Source of the DNA: Aquariibacter albus
GTDB lineage: Bacteria; Pseudomonadota; Gammaproteobacteria; Burkholderiales; Burkholderiaceae_C
Length of the DNA: 64,000 nt
Assembly (NCBI RefSeq): GCF_014145335.1
Contig: NZ_JACIVI010000001.1
Location: 496,001-560,000 of the forward strand
Direction: 5' to 3'
In this document: positions 34,859 through 44,919 of the stretch, in pieces
Numbering within the stretch: the stretch's first letter is position 1
Layout: every line of letters starts with the position of its first letter
Translations under genes and position numbers: made by a program
The notes under the pieces: generated by a model
Seen by the model: the letters and a program-made list of their open reading frames with translations, nothing else
Databases searched by the model: none
What the model was told of the DNA's origin: nothing

Positions 34859-35920
34859 ATGCGTATCCTGGGCTTCGAATCCTCTTGTGACGAGACCGGC
34901 GTGGCCCTGGTCGAACTCGATGCCGGCGGCCGCGCGCAGCTGCGTGCCGATGCGCTGCACAGCCAGATCGCCATGCACCAGGCCTATGGCGGCGTGGTGC
35001 CGGAGCTGGCCTCGCGCGACCACATCCGCCGCGTGCTGCCGCTGGCCCGCGAGGTGCTGCAGCGCGCCCAGGTCCGGCTCGCCGACCTGGACTTGATCGC
35101 CTACACCCGTGGCCCCGGTCTCGCCGGGGCGCTGCTGGTCGGCTCGGCCACCGCCTGCGCCCTGGGCCTGGCCCTGGGCAAGCCGGTGCTTGGCGTGCAT
35201 CACCTGGAGGGGCATCTGCTGTCGCCCTTCCTCTCGGCCGATCCGCCGAGCTTTCCCTTCATCGCCCTGCTGGTCTCCGGCGGCCACACCCAGCTGATGC
35301 GGGTCGACGGCGTCGGCGACTACGCGCTGCTCGGCGAAACCATCGACGATGCCGCCGGCGAGGCCTTCGACAAGTCCGCCAAGCTGCTGGGCCTGGGCTA
35401 CCCCGGCGGCCCGGCCCTCGCCGCCCTCGCCCTGCAGGGCGACCCGGCCGCTTTCGCCCTGCCGCGCCCGCTGCTGCACAGCGGCACGCTCGATTTCTCC
35501 TTCGCCGGCTTGAAGACCGCCGTGCTGACCACGCTTCGCAAGCTGGAAGCCGCGGCCGGACCGGAGGGTCCCACGGCCCAGGCGCGGGCCGATCTGGCGG
35601 CCTCGACCCAGGCCGCCATCGTCGACGTCCTGGTGAAGAAATCGCTGGCTGCACTGAAGGCCAGCGGCCTGCGGCGTCTCGTGGTGGCCGGCGGCGTCGG
35701 CGCCAACCGCCGCCTGCGCGCCGAGCTGGACGCCGCCGCCGCACGGCGCGGCCTGCGTGTCCATTACCCCGAACTGCATCTCTGCACCGACAACGGCGCG
35801 ATGATTGCCCTCGCGGCTGCCATGCGGGTGGCCGCCGGCCGCGCCCGCCCACAGCCCGCGGGGGCCTTCGACGTGCTGCCGCGCTGGCCGTTGGCAGCGA
35901 TCGACGCACCGGCCGCCTGA
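34859..35920 (+). CDS. tsaD: tRNA N6-adenosine threonylcarbamoyltransferase
   Basis: 353 aa. TsaD, with TsaB and TsaE, attaches threonylcarbamoyl to A37 of ANN-reading tRNAs. [18 protein letters not shown] is the ASKHA-fold start. Metal ligands are H115 and H119 in [11 protein letters not shown], and the late aspartate lies in [22 protein letters not shown] and [11 protein letters not shown] are further family blocks. ATG 34859 gives the family start. GATACACT just before it may be a -10 box, giving tsaD its own promoter despite following lgt. Confidence 0.97.
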   Translation: MRILGFESSCDETGVALVELDAGGRAQLRADALHSQIAMHQAYGGVVPELASRDHIRRVLPLAREVLQRAQVRLADLDLIAYTRGPGLAGALLVGSATACALGLALGKPVLGVHHLEGHLLSPFLSADPPSFPFIALLVSGGHTQLMRVDGVGDYALLGETIDDAAGEAFDKSAKLLGLGYPGGPALAALALQGDPAAFALPRPLLHSGTLDFSFAGLKTAVLTTLRKLEAAAGPEGPTAQARADLAASTQAAIVDVLVKKSLAALKASGLRRLVVAGGVGANRRLRAELDAAAARRGLRVHYPELHLCTDNGAMIALAAAMRVAAGRARPQPAGAFDVLPRWPLAAIDAPAA

Positions 35921-35932
35921 GGCCGGGGCCGC

Positions 35933-36107
35933 TATACTCGACGGGCTTTGCCGGGGCGCCTGCGTCCCGTGGAGAGCAAACCAGAGCGCACGGCACGGGT
36001 CGGTTTCACCCGTGTTCCGCAAGTCCCACGGAAACCGCAGTCTGCACCGGCTCCAGCCCCAGGGCCGGCCGGGCAGGGCGGCTTCCATTGAAACGAAAGT
36101 TCTGCCC
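35933..36107 (+). promoter_or_regulatory. rpsO promoter and 5' leader
   Basis: TATACT at 35933-35938 is a near-consensus -10 box, though no matching -35 is visible. It starts a leader of about 160 bases before rpsO. A perfect 7-bp hairpin (35994-36000 with 36008-36014) lies inside. In E. coli S15 represses its own translation through leader structure; whether this leader does so is not shown, but its length would allow it. Confidence 0.55.
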
Positions 36108-36371
36108 ATGTCCGAAATCAACAAGACCGACATCGTCGCCGCCAACGCCCGTGGCGCGGCCGACACCGGCTCTCCCGAAGTCCAGGTTGCGCTGCTGACC
36201 GCGCGCATCAACCACCTGACCCCGCACTTCAAGACCCATGCGAAGGACCACCACGGTCGCCGCGGTCTGCTGCGCATGGTCAGCCGCCGCCGCAAGCTGC
36301 TGGACTACCTGAAGGCCAAGGACGCCGACCGCTACACCGCACTGATCCAGAAGCTGGGCCTGCGCAAGTAA
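36108..36371 (+). CDS. rpsO: 30S ribosomal protein S15
   Basis: 87 aa, family length. S15 binds 16S rRNA near the central three-way junction and is an early assembly protein. Diagnostic blocks are [43 protein letters not shown] and the end [13 protein letters not shown] 36108 was chosen because the family starts with M-S-x-x-x-K; the open frame extends upstream through the leader but with unrelated sequence. It is followed by a long hairpin and pnp, the conserved order. Confidence 0.97.
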   Translation: MSEINKTDIVAANARGAADTGSPEVQVALLTARINHLTPHFKTHAKDHHGRRGLLRMVSRRRKLLDYLKAKDADRYTALIQKLGLRK

Positions 36372-36381
36372 GCCCAAGCGG

Positions 36382-36426
36382 ACGCCAAGAGCCTGTCTGG
36401 TCTCCTCCAGCACAGGCTCTTGGCGT
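36382..36426 (+). promoter_or_regulatory. Long perfect hairpin between rpsO and pnp (RNase III-type processing site or terminator)
   Basis: A 15-bp perfect stem (36382-36396 with 36412-36426) continues after a one-base bulge into a 4-bp CTGG/CCAG stem with a six-base loop. Only GTTTCAAG follows, a weak T run. In E. coli an RNase III hairpin in the pnp leader drives PNPase autoregulation. The position is the same here and the structure suits that role, although partial termination after rpsO is also possible. Confidence 0.6.
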
Positions 36427-36605
36427 TTCAAGAGCCCGAAAAATTCCCGGCCACGGGGCCGATCGTGAGCGACGCTGTGTCATTCCAGCAGGGCAGGGGC
36501 CCGCAGCCCCCCGCACCTGCCCCGCTGGAATGGCATCCCGCTGACCGACCCTGAACCGGAGCCCGGGGCGCGCAGGCCGCCGCCCCATCCTCCCAGGAGA
36601 CTTCC

Positions 36606-38879
36606 ATGTCCATGTTCAACAAAGTCAGCAAGACCTTCCGCTGGGGCCAGCACGACGTCACGCTGGAGACCGGTGAAATCGCCCGCCAGTCCGGCGGCGC
36701 CGTGCTCGTCAGCGTCGACGGCACCGTGGTGCTCGCCACCGTGGTCGCCAAGTCCGAGGCCAAGCCGGGTCAGGACTTCTTTCCGCTGACCGTCGACTAC
36801 GTCGAGAAGACCTATGCCGCCGGCAAGATCCCCGGCAGCTTCTTCAAGCGCGAAGGCCGTCCGAGCGAGCTGGAGACCCTGACCAGCCGCCTGATCGACC
36901 GTCCGCTGCGCCCGCTCTTCCCGGACGGCTTCTTCAATGAAGTGCAGGTCATCGTCCACGTCGTCTCGCTGAACCCGGAAGTCGCCGCCGACATCCCGGC
37001 CCTGATCGGCTCCAGCGCCGCGCTGGCCATCAGCGGCATCCCCTTCAACGGCCCGATCGGTGCCGCCCGCGTCGGCTACCTGAACGGCGAGTACCTGCTG
37101 AATCCGAGCAAGGCGCAGATGGCCGAGTCCAAGATGGACCTGGTCGTCGCCGGCACCGAGGCCGCCGTGCTGATGGTCGAGTCGGAAGCCGACCAGCTCA
37201 GCGAGGAAGTGATGCTCGGCGGCGTGGTCTTCGGCCATGAGCAGGGCAAGGTCGCGATCGCCGCGATCAACGAGCTGGTCCGCGAGGCCGGCAAGCCGGT
37301 CTGGGACTGGCAGCCGCCGGCCAAGGACGAGGCCTTCATCGCCAAGGTCACCGCCCTGGCCGAAGGCCCGCTGCGCGCGGCTTACCAGATCCGTTCCAAG
37401 CAGGCCCGCACCCAGGCCTGCCGTGACGCGAACGCCCAGGTCTTCGCCGCGCTGAAGGCCGAAGGCGTCGAGTTCGACAAGGTCAAGGTTGACGGCCTGC
37501 TCTTCGACATCGAGGCACGCATCGTCCGCGGCCAGATCCTGGCCGGCGAGCCGCGCATCGACGGTCGCGACACCCGCACCGTGCGCCCCATCGAGATCCG
37601 CACCGGCCTGCTGCCGCGCACCCACGGCTCGGCCCTGTTCACCCGCGGCGAGACCCAGGCCCTGGTCGTCGCGACCCTCGGCACCGACCGCGACGCGCAG
37701 CGCATCGACGCGCTGGCCGGCGAGTTCGAGGACCGCTTCATGCTGCACTACAACATGCCCCCCTTCGCCACCGGCGAGACGGGTCGTGTCGGCAGCCCGA
37801 AGCGCCGTGAGATCGGCCACGGCCGACTCGCCAAGCGTGCCCTGGTGCCGGTGCTGCCGGCCAAGGACGAGTTCGCCTACGCGATGCGCGTGGTCTCGGA
37901 GATCACCGAGTCCAACGGCTCCTCCTCGATGGCCTCGGTCTGCGGCGGCTGCCTGGCGCTGATGGACGCGGGCGTGCCGCTGAAGGCGCACGTGGCCGGC
38001 ATCGCCATGGGCCTGATCAAGGACGGCAACCGCTTCGCGGTGCTGACCGACATCCTGGGCGACGAGGACCACCTCGGCGACATGGACTTCAAGGTGGCCG
38101 GCACCACCACCGGCGTGACCGCCCTGCAGATGGACATCAAGATCCAGGGCATCACCCAGGAAATCATGCAGGTTGCCCTGGCCCAGGCCAAGGAAGCCCG
38201 CCTGCACATCCTCGGCAAGATGACCGAGGCCGTGGCCGGGGCGAACACCGAGGTCTCGCAGTTCGCCCCGCGCCTCTACACGATGAAGATCAATCCGGAG
38301 AAGATCCGCGACGTGATCGGCAAGGGCGGCGCGACCATCCGTGCGCTGACCGAGGAAACCGGCACCACGATCGACATCGCCGAGGACGGCACGATCACCA
38401 TCGCCTCGACCGACGGCGAGCGCGCCGAGTACGCGAAGAAGCGCATCGAGGAAATCACCGCCGAGGCGGAAGTCGGCAAGGTCTACGAAGGCCCGGTCAC
38501 CAAGATCCTGGACTTCGGTGCCCTGGTCAACATCCTGCCCGGCAAGGACGGCCTGCTGCACATCAGCCAGATCGCGCACCAGCGCGTCGAGCGGGTGGAG
38601 GACTTCGTCAAGGAAGGCGATGTCATCAAGGTCAAGGTGCTGGAGACCGACGAGAAGGGCCGCATCAAGCTCTCGCTCAAGGCCCTGCTCGAGAAGCCGG
38701 AAGGCTATGTCGAGCCGAGCTTCGAGGACCGTCCGCGCCGCGACCGCTTCGACCGCGACAACCGGGGGGACCGTGGCCCGCGCCGTGAGCGCAGCGACCG
38801 GGGTGATCGCGGTGACCGTGGCGGCGAGCGCCCGGCCGAGGCCGCGCCGGCGGCCGAAGGCGGCGACTTCCAGAGCTGA
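36606..38879 (+). CDS. pnp: Polyribonucleotide nucleotidyltransferase (PNPase)
   Basis: 757 aa (E. coli 711). PNPase degrades RNA 3' to 5' with phosphate and is part of the RNA degradosome. Two RNase PH domains (about 1-145 and 320-550; QARTQACR region, then [14 protein letters not shown] and [20 protein letters not shown]) surround an alpha-helical linker. They are followed by a KH domain ([15 protein letters not shown]) and an S1 domain ([20 protein letters not shown]). An Arg/Asp/Gly-rich tail of about 50 residues explains the extra length. AGGAG precedes the ATG. It follows rpsO after a 234-base gap containing the long hairpin. Confidence 0.97.
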   Translation: MSMFNKVSKTFRWGQHDVTLETGEIARQSGGAVLVSVDGTVVLATVVAKSEAKPGQDFFPLTVDYVEKTYAAGKIPGSFFKREGRPSELETLTSRLIDRPLRPLFPDGFFNEVQVIVHVVSLNPEVAADIPALIGSSAALAISGIPFNGPIGAARVGYLNGEYLLNPSKAQMAESKMDLVVAGTEAAVLMVESEADQLSEEVMLGGVVFGHEQGKVAIAAINELVREAGKPVWDWQPPAKDEAFIAKVTALAEGPLRAAYQIRSKQARTQACRDANAQVFAALKAEGVEFDKVKVDGLLFDIEARIVRGQILAGEPRIDGRDTRTVRPIEIRTGLLPRTHGSALFTRGETQALVVATLGTDRDAQRIDALAGEFEDRFMLHYNMPPFATGETGRVGSPKRREIGHGRLAKRALVPVLPAKDEFAYAMRVVSEITESNGSSSMASVCGGCLALMDAGVPLKAHVAGIAMGLIKDGNRFAVLTDILGDEDHLGDMDFKVAGTTTGVTALQMDIKIQGITQEIMQVALAQAKEARLHILGKMTEAVAGANTEVSQFAPRLYTMKINPEKIRDVIGKGGATIRALTEETGTTIDIAEDGTITIASTDGERAEYAKKRIEEITAEAEVGKVYEGPVTKILDFGALVNILPGKDGLLHISQIAHQRVERVEDFVKEGDVIKVKVLETDEKGRIKLSLKALLEKPEGYVEPSFEDRPRRDRFDRDNRGDRGPRRERSDRGDRGDRGGERPAEAAPAAEGGDFQS

Positions 38880-38948
38880 TCGCCGGGCCCGACGGGCGGC
38901 CGCGTTCCGCGGTTCGTCCCGTGTCCGGGCCTCGCCGTGCCGACCCCC

Positions 38949-39980
38949 ATGAACGACGCGCTCTTCCCGCTGCCGACGCAGATGCCGGCCCTGGCCATCC
39001 GCGAGCCGGGCGGCCCGGAGGTGCTGACGCCCGTGCAGCGCAGCCTGCCTCAGCCTCAGGCCGGTGAGCTGCTGATCGAGGTGGCGGCCTCGGGCGTGAA
39101 CCGTCCGGACGTCCTTCAGCGCAAGGGCCTCTACCCGCCGCCGCCCGGCGCCTCGGACCTGCCGGGTCTGGAAGTGGCCGGCCGTCTGGTCGGGGGCGAG
39201 GCGAAGGCGCTGGCTGCACGCGGCTTCCACCTGGGTCAGGCCGTCTGCGCGCTGACCCACGGGGGCGGCTACGCCCGTTATGCCGTGGCCCCCGCTGGCC
39301 AGGTGCTGCCGGTGCCGGCCGGCCTGAGCCTGGTCGAGGCGGCCAGCCTGCCGGAGACCTGCTTCACCGTCTGGATCAATGCGGTCGAGCGGGCGGCCCT
39401 GCAGCCCGGCGAGACCATCCTGATCCACGGCGGCAGCAGCGGCATCGGCGTGACGGCCATCCAGATCGCCAAGGCCCTGGGGGCGACGGTTTTCGTCACC
39501 GTCGGCGATGCGGCCAAGGCTGCGGCCTGCGTGGCCCTGGGGGCCGATGCGGCCATCGTCTACAAGACCCAGGATTTCGTCGACGAGACGCTGCGCCTGA
39601 CCGGCGGCCGTGGCGTCGACGTGATCCTCGACATGGTGGCGGGCGACTACATCGAGCGCGGCCTGCGTTGCCTGGCCGAGGACGGGCGCCTGTCCGTCAT
39701 TGCGGTGCAGGGCGGCAGCAAGGCCACGATCGATGTGGCCCGCCTGCAGCGCCGCCGCCTGACGCTGACCGGCTCCACGCTGCGGCCGCGCAGCGTCGAG
39801 GTCAAGGCCCGCGTGGCCGCGGCACTGCAGGCCCGCGTCTGGCCCTGGATCGAGGCGGGCCGCATGCGCCCTGTGCTGCATCGCGTGCTGCCGGCATCGG
39901 CGGCGGCCGAAGCCCATGCCCTGATGGAGTCCGGCACGCACATCGGCAAGATCGTGCTGGACTGGTCCGCCGCCGCCTGA
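38949..39980 (+). CDS. NAD(P)H quinone oxidoreductase (zinc-independent MDR family)
   Basis: 343 aa. Family members reduce quinones or enones with NADPH. The N-terminal GroES-like domain ([30 protein letters not shown]) is typical of the PIG3/QorA group. The coenzyme domain has [25 protein letters not shown], the Rossmann motif AxxGxxG-like, and [16 protein letters not shown]. No catalytic zinc cysteine/histidine set is present. A GTG at 38937 is in frame four codons upstream; the ATG at 38949 is preferred. It lies between pnp and tpiA, both on the same strand. Confidence 0.88.
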   Translation: MNDALFPLPTQMPALAIREPGGPEVLTPVQRSLPQPQAGELLIEVAASGVNRPDVLQRKGLYPPPPGASDLPGLEVAGRLVGGEAKALAARGFHLGQAVCALTHGGGYARYAVAPAGQVLPVPAGLSLVEAASLPETCFTVWINAVERAALQPGETILIHGGSSGIGVTAIQIAKALGATVFVTVGDAAKAAACVALGADAAIVYKTQDFVDETLRLTGGRGVDVILDMVAGDYIERGLRCLAEDGRLSVIAVQGGSKATIDVARLQRRRLTLTGSTLRPRSVEVKARVAAALQARVWPWIEAGRMRPVLHRVLPASAAAEAHALMESGTHIGKIVLDWSAAA

Positions 39981-40008
39981 ATTCTTTGAACCTTTCGAGG
40001 ACCTCCCG

Positions 40009-40758
40009 ATGAGCGAAACCCGACAGCCCCTCGTGGTCGGCAACTGGAAGATGCACGGCAGCCATGCCGTGAACGAACAACTGCTCGAAGCCCTCAAGGC
40101 GGCGGGCCCGCTGCCGGCCGAAGCCGCCGTCTGCGTGCCTTTTCCCTACCTCGCCCAGGCGGCCGAACGCCTCGCGCGCAGCCCGATCGGCTGGGGCGCG
40201 CAGGATGTCTCCGTGCATGCGCAGGGGGCCTACACCGGCGAAGTCAGCGCCGCCATGCTGGCCGATTTCGGCAGCCGCTATGTGATCGTCGGCCACTCGG
40301 AGCGCCGCCAGTACCACGGCGAAACCGACCAGCTCGTGGCCGACAAGGCCAAGGTCGCGCTGGCCAAGGGCATCACGCCCATCGTCTGCGTCGGCGAGAC
40401 GCTGGCCCAGCGCGAGGCTGGCGAGACCGAAGCGGTGGTCAAGCGGCAGCTCTCGGCCGTGATCCACACCCTGGGCCCCTGCGTCGGCGAGATGGTGGTG
40501 GCTTACGAGCCCGTCTGGGCCATCGGCACCGGCCTGACCGCCACCCCGGAACAGGCGCAGGCCGTGCACGCGCTGCTTCGCGCGCAGCTGGCCGCGGCCT
40601 CGCCGCGCGCCGGCCAGATGCGCCTGCTCTACGGTGGCAGCGTCAAGCCGGACAACGCCAAGGTCCTTTTCGCCCAGGCTGACATCGATGGCGGCCTGAT
40701 CGGCGGCGCCGCGCTGAAGGCCGAAGACTTCCTTGCCATCTGCCGTGCGGCCGCCTGA
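40009..40758 (+). CDS. tpiA: Triosephosphate isomerase
   Basis: 249 aa, family length. TpiA interconverts dihydroxyacetone phosphate and glyceraldehyde-3-phosphate in glycolysis and gluconeogenesis. The catalytic lysine is in [10 protein letters not shown], the electrophilic histidine in VIVGHSERR, and the catalytic glutamate in [24 protein letters not shown] binds phosphate. GAGGACC precedes the ATG. It lies 28 bases after the quinone oxidoreductase gene and 32 bases before secG, so it is probably in one operon with secG. Confidence 0.98.
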   Translation: MSETRQPLVVGNWKMHGSHAVNEQLLEALKAAGPLPAEAAVCVPFPYLAQAAERLARSPIGWGAQDVSVHAQGAYTGEVSAAMLADFGSRYVIVGHSERRQYHGETDQLVADKAKVALAKGITPIVCVGETLAQREAGETEAVVKRQLSAVIHTLGPCVGEMVVAYEPVWAIGTGLTATPEQAQAVHALLRAQLAAASPRAGQMRLLYGGSVKPDNAKVLFAQADIDGGLIGGAALKAEDFLAICRAAA

Positions 40759-40790
40759 GGCGACCGACGGATTCCTGGAGATTCCCGATC

Positions 40791-41171
40791 ATGCAAATCC
40801 TGATGTCCCTGCTCCTCGTCGCCCAGCTGCTGTCGGCGCTGGCGATGATCGGTCTGGTGCTGATGCAGCACGGCAAGGGGGCCGACATGGGGGCCTCCTT
40901 CGGCGGCGGCGCGTCCGGCAGCCTGTTCGGTGCGACCGGCAGCGCGAACTTCCTGTCGCGCACCACCGCCATCCTGGCCGCGGTCTTCTTCGCGTCGACG
41001 CTGGCCCTGGCCTACACCGGCAACCCCGGCTCGGGCGGTGCGAGCGCGGCCGGTGGCAGCGTGCTTGAGCGGGTGGCCCCTGCCGCCAGCGCCACGGCCG
41101 ACGCCATTCCGGGCGCCGCGCCGGCCGCCAGCGTGGCGCCGCTCCCTGCCGCCCCGGCCGCCTCGAAGTGA
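40791..41171 (+). CDS. secG: Preprotein translocase subunit SecG
   Basis: 126 aa. SecG is the small subunit of the SecYEG channel that assists protein export. Two membrane helices (about 4-24 and 55-76) flank the conserved cytoplasmic block LMQHGKGADMGASFGGG. SGSLFGATGSANFLSRTT is also family-typical. The C-terminal 45 residues form an Ala/Pro/Ser-rich tail. GGAG precedes the ATG. It follows tpiA by 32 bases, the common tpiA-secG-tRNA-nuo order of Burkholderiales. Confidence 0.95.
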   Translation: MQILMSLLLVAQLLSALAMIGLVLMQHGKGADMGASFGGGASGSLFGATGSANFLSRTTAILAAVFFASTLALAYTGNPGSGGASAAGGSVLERVAPAASATADAIPGAAPAASVAPLPAAPAASK

Positions 41172-41327
41172 GGTCCGTCCTCGTCCGGGACGCTTGTGTC
41201 AATTGACCGACAAGGCCTCTCGGACGCGGTGGAACCCGCGGGTTTTCACGGTAAGATTCAAGGCTGTTCAGCGAGCCATCCTCAAGCCAGCTGGACAGCT
41301 TCCAAGAGCTTCGAAAAGAAGCCTCGG

Positions 41328-41412
41328 GCCGACGTGGTGAAATTGGTAGACACGCTATCTTGAGGGGGTAGTGGCGAAAGCTGTGCGAGTTCGAGTCTCG
41401 CCGTCGGCACCA
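41328..41412 (+). tRNA. tRNA-Leu (anticodon GAG)
   Basis: A complete class II tRNA with encoded CCA. The acceptor stem is GCCGACG pairing with CGTCGGC, and the anticodon stem CTATC/GGTAG has loop TTGAGGG, giving anticodon GAG (reads CUC and CUU). The variable arm is TGGCGAAAGCTGT, and the T arm GCGAG-TTCGAGT-CTCGC. It lies between secG and nuoA on the same strand, a conserved position in related genomes. Confidence 0.97.
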
Positions 41413-41601
41413 AGAACAAGATTGACGCAGAGAGAGCCCCGCGGAGAACCCGCGGCAGATCCGGGCAGCCGGATCGGGCAAAGCAGGCGCGCTGAGAGTG
41501 CAGCAAAGATCCCTTCCAAGGGGTTCGTGCGGTGCCAGCGCGCTTTGTTTTGTGCGCTCCGAACCGACCACCTGACAGCAAGCCGACGCGAGCGCACGAC
41601 C

Positions 41602-41961
41602 ATGGACCTTCAAGAGTACCTCCCGGTCATCCTCTTCATCCTGGTTGGCGTCGGGGTCGGCGTGGCCCCCCAGGTGCTCGGTTTCCTGCTCGGCCCGCGC
41701 CGCCCCGGCGCGGCCAAGAACAGCCCCTACGAGTGCGGCTTCGAGGCCTTCGAAGACGCGCGGATGAAGTTCGACGTGCGCTACTACCTGGTGGCCATCC
41801 TCTTCATCCTGTTCGACCTGGAGATCGCCTTCCTCTTCCCCTGGGCGGTCTCGCTGGCAGAAATTGGTGCGTCAGGCTTCTGGGCCATGATGATCTTCCT
41901 GGGCATCCTCGTCGTCGGCTTCGCCTACGAGTGGAAGAAGGGCGCACTGGATTGGGAATGA
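41602..41961 (+). CDS. nuoA: NADH-quinone oxidoreductase subunit A
   Basis: 119 aa, family length. NuoA is a small membrane subunit of complex I near the quinone site. Three helices (about 7-28, 63-84, 92-113) surround the conserved loop [25 protein letters not shown], which contains the functionally important cysteine and acidic residues. Start [12 protein letters not shown] at 41602 gives the family N-terminus. It heads the 14-gene nuo operon; the 189-base region before it follows tRNA-Leu, and no clear promoter was found there. Confidence 0.96.
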   Translation: MDLQEYLPVILFILVGVGVGVAPQVLGFLLGPRRPGAAKNSPYECGFEAFEDARMKFDVRYYLVAILFILFDLEIAFLFPWAVSLAEIGASGFWAMMIFLGILVVGFAYEWKKGALDWE

Positions 41962-41997
41962 GCGCAGCAGGACGTTGAGGCGACACGCGGAGAAGTC

Positions 41998-42474
41998 ATG
42001 GGCATCGAAGGCGTTCTGAAAGAGGGCTTTGTCACCACCTCGGTCGACAAGCTGATCAACTGGTCGAAGACGGGTTCCCTGTGGCCGATGACCTTCGGCC
42101 TCGCATGCTGTGCGGTGGAGATGATGCATGCCGGTGCGGCGCGCTACGACATCGACCGCTTCGGCATGCTGTTCCGGCCGAGTCCGCGCCAGAGCGATCT
42201 GATGATCGTGGCCGGCACCCTGTGCAACAAGATGGCGCCGGCGCTGCGCAAGGTCTACGACCAGATGGCCGAGCCGCGCTGGGTGCTGAGCATGGGCTCC
42301 TGCGCCAACGGCGGCGGCTACTACCACTACAGCTACAGCGTCGTGCGCGGGTGCGACCGCATCGTCCCGGTCGATGTCTACGTGCCGGGCTGCCCGCCCA
42401 CCGCCGAGGCGCTGCTCTACGGCATCCTGCAGCTGCAGGCCAAGATCCGCCGCGAGAACACCATCGCCCGCTGA
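41998..42474 (+). CDS. nuoB: NADH-quinone oxidoreductase subunit B
   Basis: 158 aa. NuoB carries cluster N2, the last [4Fe-4S] centre before quinone in complex I. Cluster cysteines are visible: the adjacent pair C37-C38 (LACCAVEMM), C102 ([10 protein letters not shown]) and C132 ([14 protein letters not shown]). It is 36 bases after nuoA. Confidence 0.98.
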   Translation: MGIEGVLKEGFVTTSVDKLINWSKTGSLWPMTFGLACCAVEMMHAGAARYDIDRFGMLFRPSPRQSDLMIVAGTLCNKMAPALRKVYDQMAEPRWVLSMGSCANGGGYYHYSYSVVRGCDRIVPVDVYVPGCPPTAEALLYGILQLQAKIRRENTIAR

Positions 42475-42487
42475 GGCCCTGCCGACC

Positions 42488-43099
42488 ATGTCTCATCCCA
42501 CCCTGGACACGCTGCAGGACGCGCTGAAGTCGGTGCTCGGCGACCGCCTGAGCTCGATCGTCGCCGACCGTGGCGAAGTCACCATCACCGTGCCGGCGGC
42601 CCGCCTGCTGGAAGCCGCCGAGCTGCTGCGCGATGCGCCGGCGCTGCGCTTCGAGCAGCTGATCGACCTCTGCGGCATGGACTACTCGCAGTACAAGGAT
42701 GGCGCCTCGCCGCTGGCCGAGGGCCCGCGCTATGCCGTCGTCGTGCACCTGCTGTCGGTCAGCCTGAACCAGCGGGTGCGCCTGCGCGTGTTCTGTCCCG
42801 AGGACGAGCTGCCGATGGTCGCCTCGCTCAACGGCATCTGGTCCTCGGCCAACTGGTTCGAGCGCGAAGCCTTCGACCTCTACGGCATCGTCTTCGAGGG
42901 CCACGAGGACCTGCGTCGCATCCTGACGGACTACGGCTTCATCGGCCACCCCTTCCGCAAGGACTTCCCGACCCACGGCCACGTCGAGATGCGCTACGAC
43001 CCCGAGCAGCAGCGCGTGATCTACCAGCCGGTGAGCATCGAGCTGCGCGAGATCACGCCCCGCATCGTCCGCGAGGACAAGTACGGCGGCCTGCACTGA
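42488..43099 (+). CDS. nuoC: NADH-quinone oxidoreductase subunit C
   Basis: 203 aa. NuoC is a peripheral-arm subunit that docks with NuoD. It is separate here, not fused to NuoD as in E. coli. [12 protein letters not shown] and the hallmark block [28 protein letters not shown] with GHPFRKDFP identify it. ATG 42488 was chosen because it begins [13 protein letters not shown], 13 bases after nuoB; upstream in-frame sequence overlaps nuoB. Confidence 0.97.
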   Translation: MSHPTLDTLQDALKSVLGDRLSSIVADRGEVTITVPAARLLEAAELLRDAPALRFEQLIDLCGMDYSQYKDGASPLAEGPRYAVVVHLLSVSLNQRVRLRVFCPEDELPMVASLNGIWSSANWFEREAFDLYGIVFEGHEDLRRILTDYGFIGHPFRKDFPTHGHVEMRYDPEQQRVIYQPVSIELREITPRIVREDKYGGLH

Positions 43100-43116
43100 A
43101 CGGACCCGGCACGACC

Positions 43117-44370
43117 ATGGCTGAGATCAAGAACTACACGCTGAACTTCGGTCCCCAGCACCCGGCCGCGCACGGCGTGCTGCGGCTGGTGCTCGAACTC
43201 GACGGCGAAGTCATCCAGCGCGCCGACCCGCACATCGGCCTGCTGCACCGCGCCACCGAGAAGCTGGCCGAGTCGAAGACCTACATCCAGTCGCTGCCCT
43301 ACATGGACCGGCTGGACTACGTCTCGATGATGTGCAACGAGCACGCCTACTGCCTGGCCATCGAGAAGCTCATGGGCATCGAGGTGCCCGAGCGCGCGCA
43401 GTACATCCGCGTGATGTTCAGCGAGATCACCCGCCTGCTCAACCACCTGCTCTGGCTGGGCTGCCACGGTCTCGACTGCGGCGCGATGAACATCCTCATC
43501 TACTGCTTCCGCGAGCGCGAGGACCTGTTCGACATGTACGAGGCGGTCTCGGGCGCGCGCATGCACGCGGCCTACTTCCGCCCGGGCGGCGTCTATCGCG
43601 ACCTGCCCGACGTGATGCCGCAGTACCAGGCCAGCAAGGTCCGCAACGCGAAGACCATCGCCCGCCTGAACGAGAACCGCCAGGGCTCGCTGCTGGACTT
43701 CATCGACGACTTCACCCGCCGCTTCCCGGCGCTGGTCGACGAGTACGAGACCCTGCTGACCGACAACCGCATCTGGAAGCAGCGCACGGTGGGCATCGGT
43801 GTGGTCACGCCCGAACGCGCCCTCAACCTGGGCTTCACCGGCGCGATGCTGCGTGGCTCGGGCATCGCCTGGGACCTGCGCAAGCAGCAACCTTATGACG
43901 TGTACGACCGGATGGATTTCGACATCCCGGTCGGCAAGACCGGCGACTGCTACGACCGCTACCTGGTCCGCGTCGAGGAGATGCGCCAGTCCAACCGCAT
44001 CATCCAGCAGTGCGCGGCCTGGCTGCGGGCGAACCCCGGTCCGGTCATCACCGAGAACCACAAGGTCGCGCCGCCCTCGCGGGTCGAGATGAAGAGCTCG
44101 ATGGAGGAGCTGATCCATCACTTCAAGCTCTTCACCGAAGGCTTCCATGTGCCCGAGGGCGAGGCCTATGCCGCCGTCGAGCACCCCAAGGGCGAGTTCG
44201 GCATCTACCTGGTCAGCGACAGCGCCAACAAGCCCTATCGCCTGAAGATCCGCGCCCCCGGCTTCGCCCACCTCGCGGCGATGGACGAGATGTCGCGTGG
44301 CCACATGATTGCCGATGCCGTCGCCGTGATCGGCACGATGGACATCGTGTTCGGCGAGATCGACCGCTGA
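43117..44370 (+). CDS. nuoD: NADH-quinone oxidoreductase subunit D
   Basis: 417 aa. NuoD is the 49-kDa-like subunit that forms the quinone chamber with NuoB. It starts [20 protein letters not shown], whose histidine and the later [12 protein letters not shown] contribute to the quinone site. [20 protein letters not shown] and [13 protein letters not shown] at the C-terminus are family-typical. It is 17 bases after nuoC. Confidence 0.98.
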   Translation: MAEIKNYTLNFGPQHPAAHGVLRLVLELDGEVIQRADPHIGLLHRATEKLAESKTYIQSLPYMDRLDYVSMMCNEHAYCLAIEKLMGIEVPERAQYIRVMFSEITRLLNHLLWLGCHGLDCGAMNILIYCFREREDLFDMYEAVSGARMHAAYFRPGGVYRDLPDVMPQYQASKVRNAKTIARLNENRQGSLLDFIDDFTRRFPALVDEYETLLTDNRIWKQRTVGIGVVTPERALNLGFTGAMLRGSGIAWDLRKQQPYDVYDRMDFDIPVGKTGDCYDRYLVRVEEMRQSNRIIQQCAAWLRANPGPVITENHKVAPPSRVEMKSSMEELIHHFKLFTEGFHVPEGEAYAAVEHPKGEFGIYLVSDSANKPYRLKIRAPGFAHLAAMDEMSRGHMIADAVAVIGTMDIVFGEIDR

Positions 44371-44390
44371 CCCTGCACGAGACGAGCGCG

Positions 44391-44906
44391 ATGAGCTTTT
44401 TCAGTGATGCCACGCTGGCCCGCTTCGAGCGCGAGGCCGCCAAGTACCCCGCCGAGCAACGCCAATCGGCCGTGATGGCCTGCCTGTCCATCATCCAGCA
44501 GGAGCAGGGCCATGTGAGCCAGGCGGCCGAGGTGGCGCTGGCCGCCGTGCTGGGCATGGCGCCGATCGCGGTGCACGAGGTCACGACCTTCTACAACATG
44601 TACAACCAGCAGCCGGTGGGCCGTTACAAGCTCAACGTCTGCACCAACCTGCCCTGCCAGCTGCGCGAGGGCCAGACCGCGCTGGACCATGTCTGCAAGC
44701 GCCTGGGCGTCGAGCCCTATGGCAGCACGACCGACGGCGTGTTCACCGTGCAGCCCAGCGAATGCCTGGGCGCCTGCGCCGATGCGCCGGTGATGCTGGT
44801 CAACGACCGCGAGATGCTGAGCTTCATGCGCGAGGAGCGCCTGGACGAGCTGCTGGCGATGTGCGCGGCCGAGGCGGCCACCGCCACGGCCAAGTCTGGT
44901 CAGTGA
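44391..44906 (+). CDS. nuoE: NADH-quinone oxidoreductase subunit E
   Basis: 171 aa. NuoE carries the N1a [2Fe-2S] cluster with a thioredoxin-like fold. The four ligands are C84 and C89 (VCTNLPCQL) and C125 and C129 ([11 protein letters not shown]). [16 protein letters not shown] precedes them. ATG 44391 gives [15 protein letters not shown]; the frame extends upstream through nuoD DNA but with unrelated sequence. Confidence 0.97.
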   Translation: MSFFSDATLARFEREAAKYPAEQRQSAVMACLSIIQQEQGHVSQAAEVALAAVLGMAPIAVHEVTTFYNMYNQQPVGRYKLNVCTNLPCQLREGQTALDHVCKRLGVEPYGSTTDGVFTVQPSECLGACADAPVMLVNDREMLSFMREERLDELLAMCAAEAATATAKSGQ

Positions 44907-44919
44907 GAGGCACCCCCCG

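Noticed and set aside
36480-40097. Open minus-strand frame of about 1200 codons across pnp and the quinone oxidoreductase gene
   Set aside because: Antisense to pnp and qor, with low-complexity composition.
41233-41244. 12-base palindrome AACCCGCGGGTT after secG as a terminator
   Set aside because: No loop and only a 4-bp effective stem; too weak to call.
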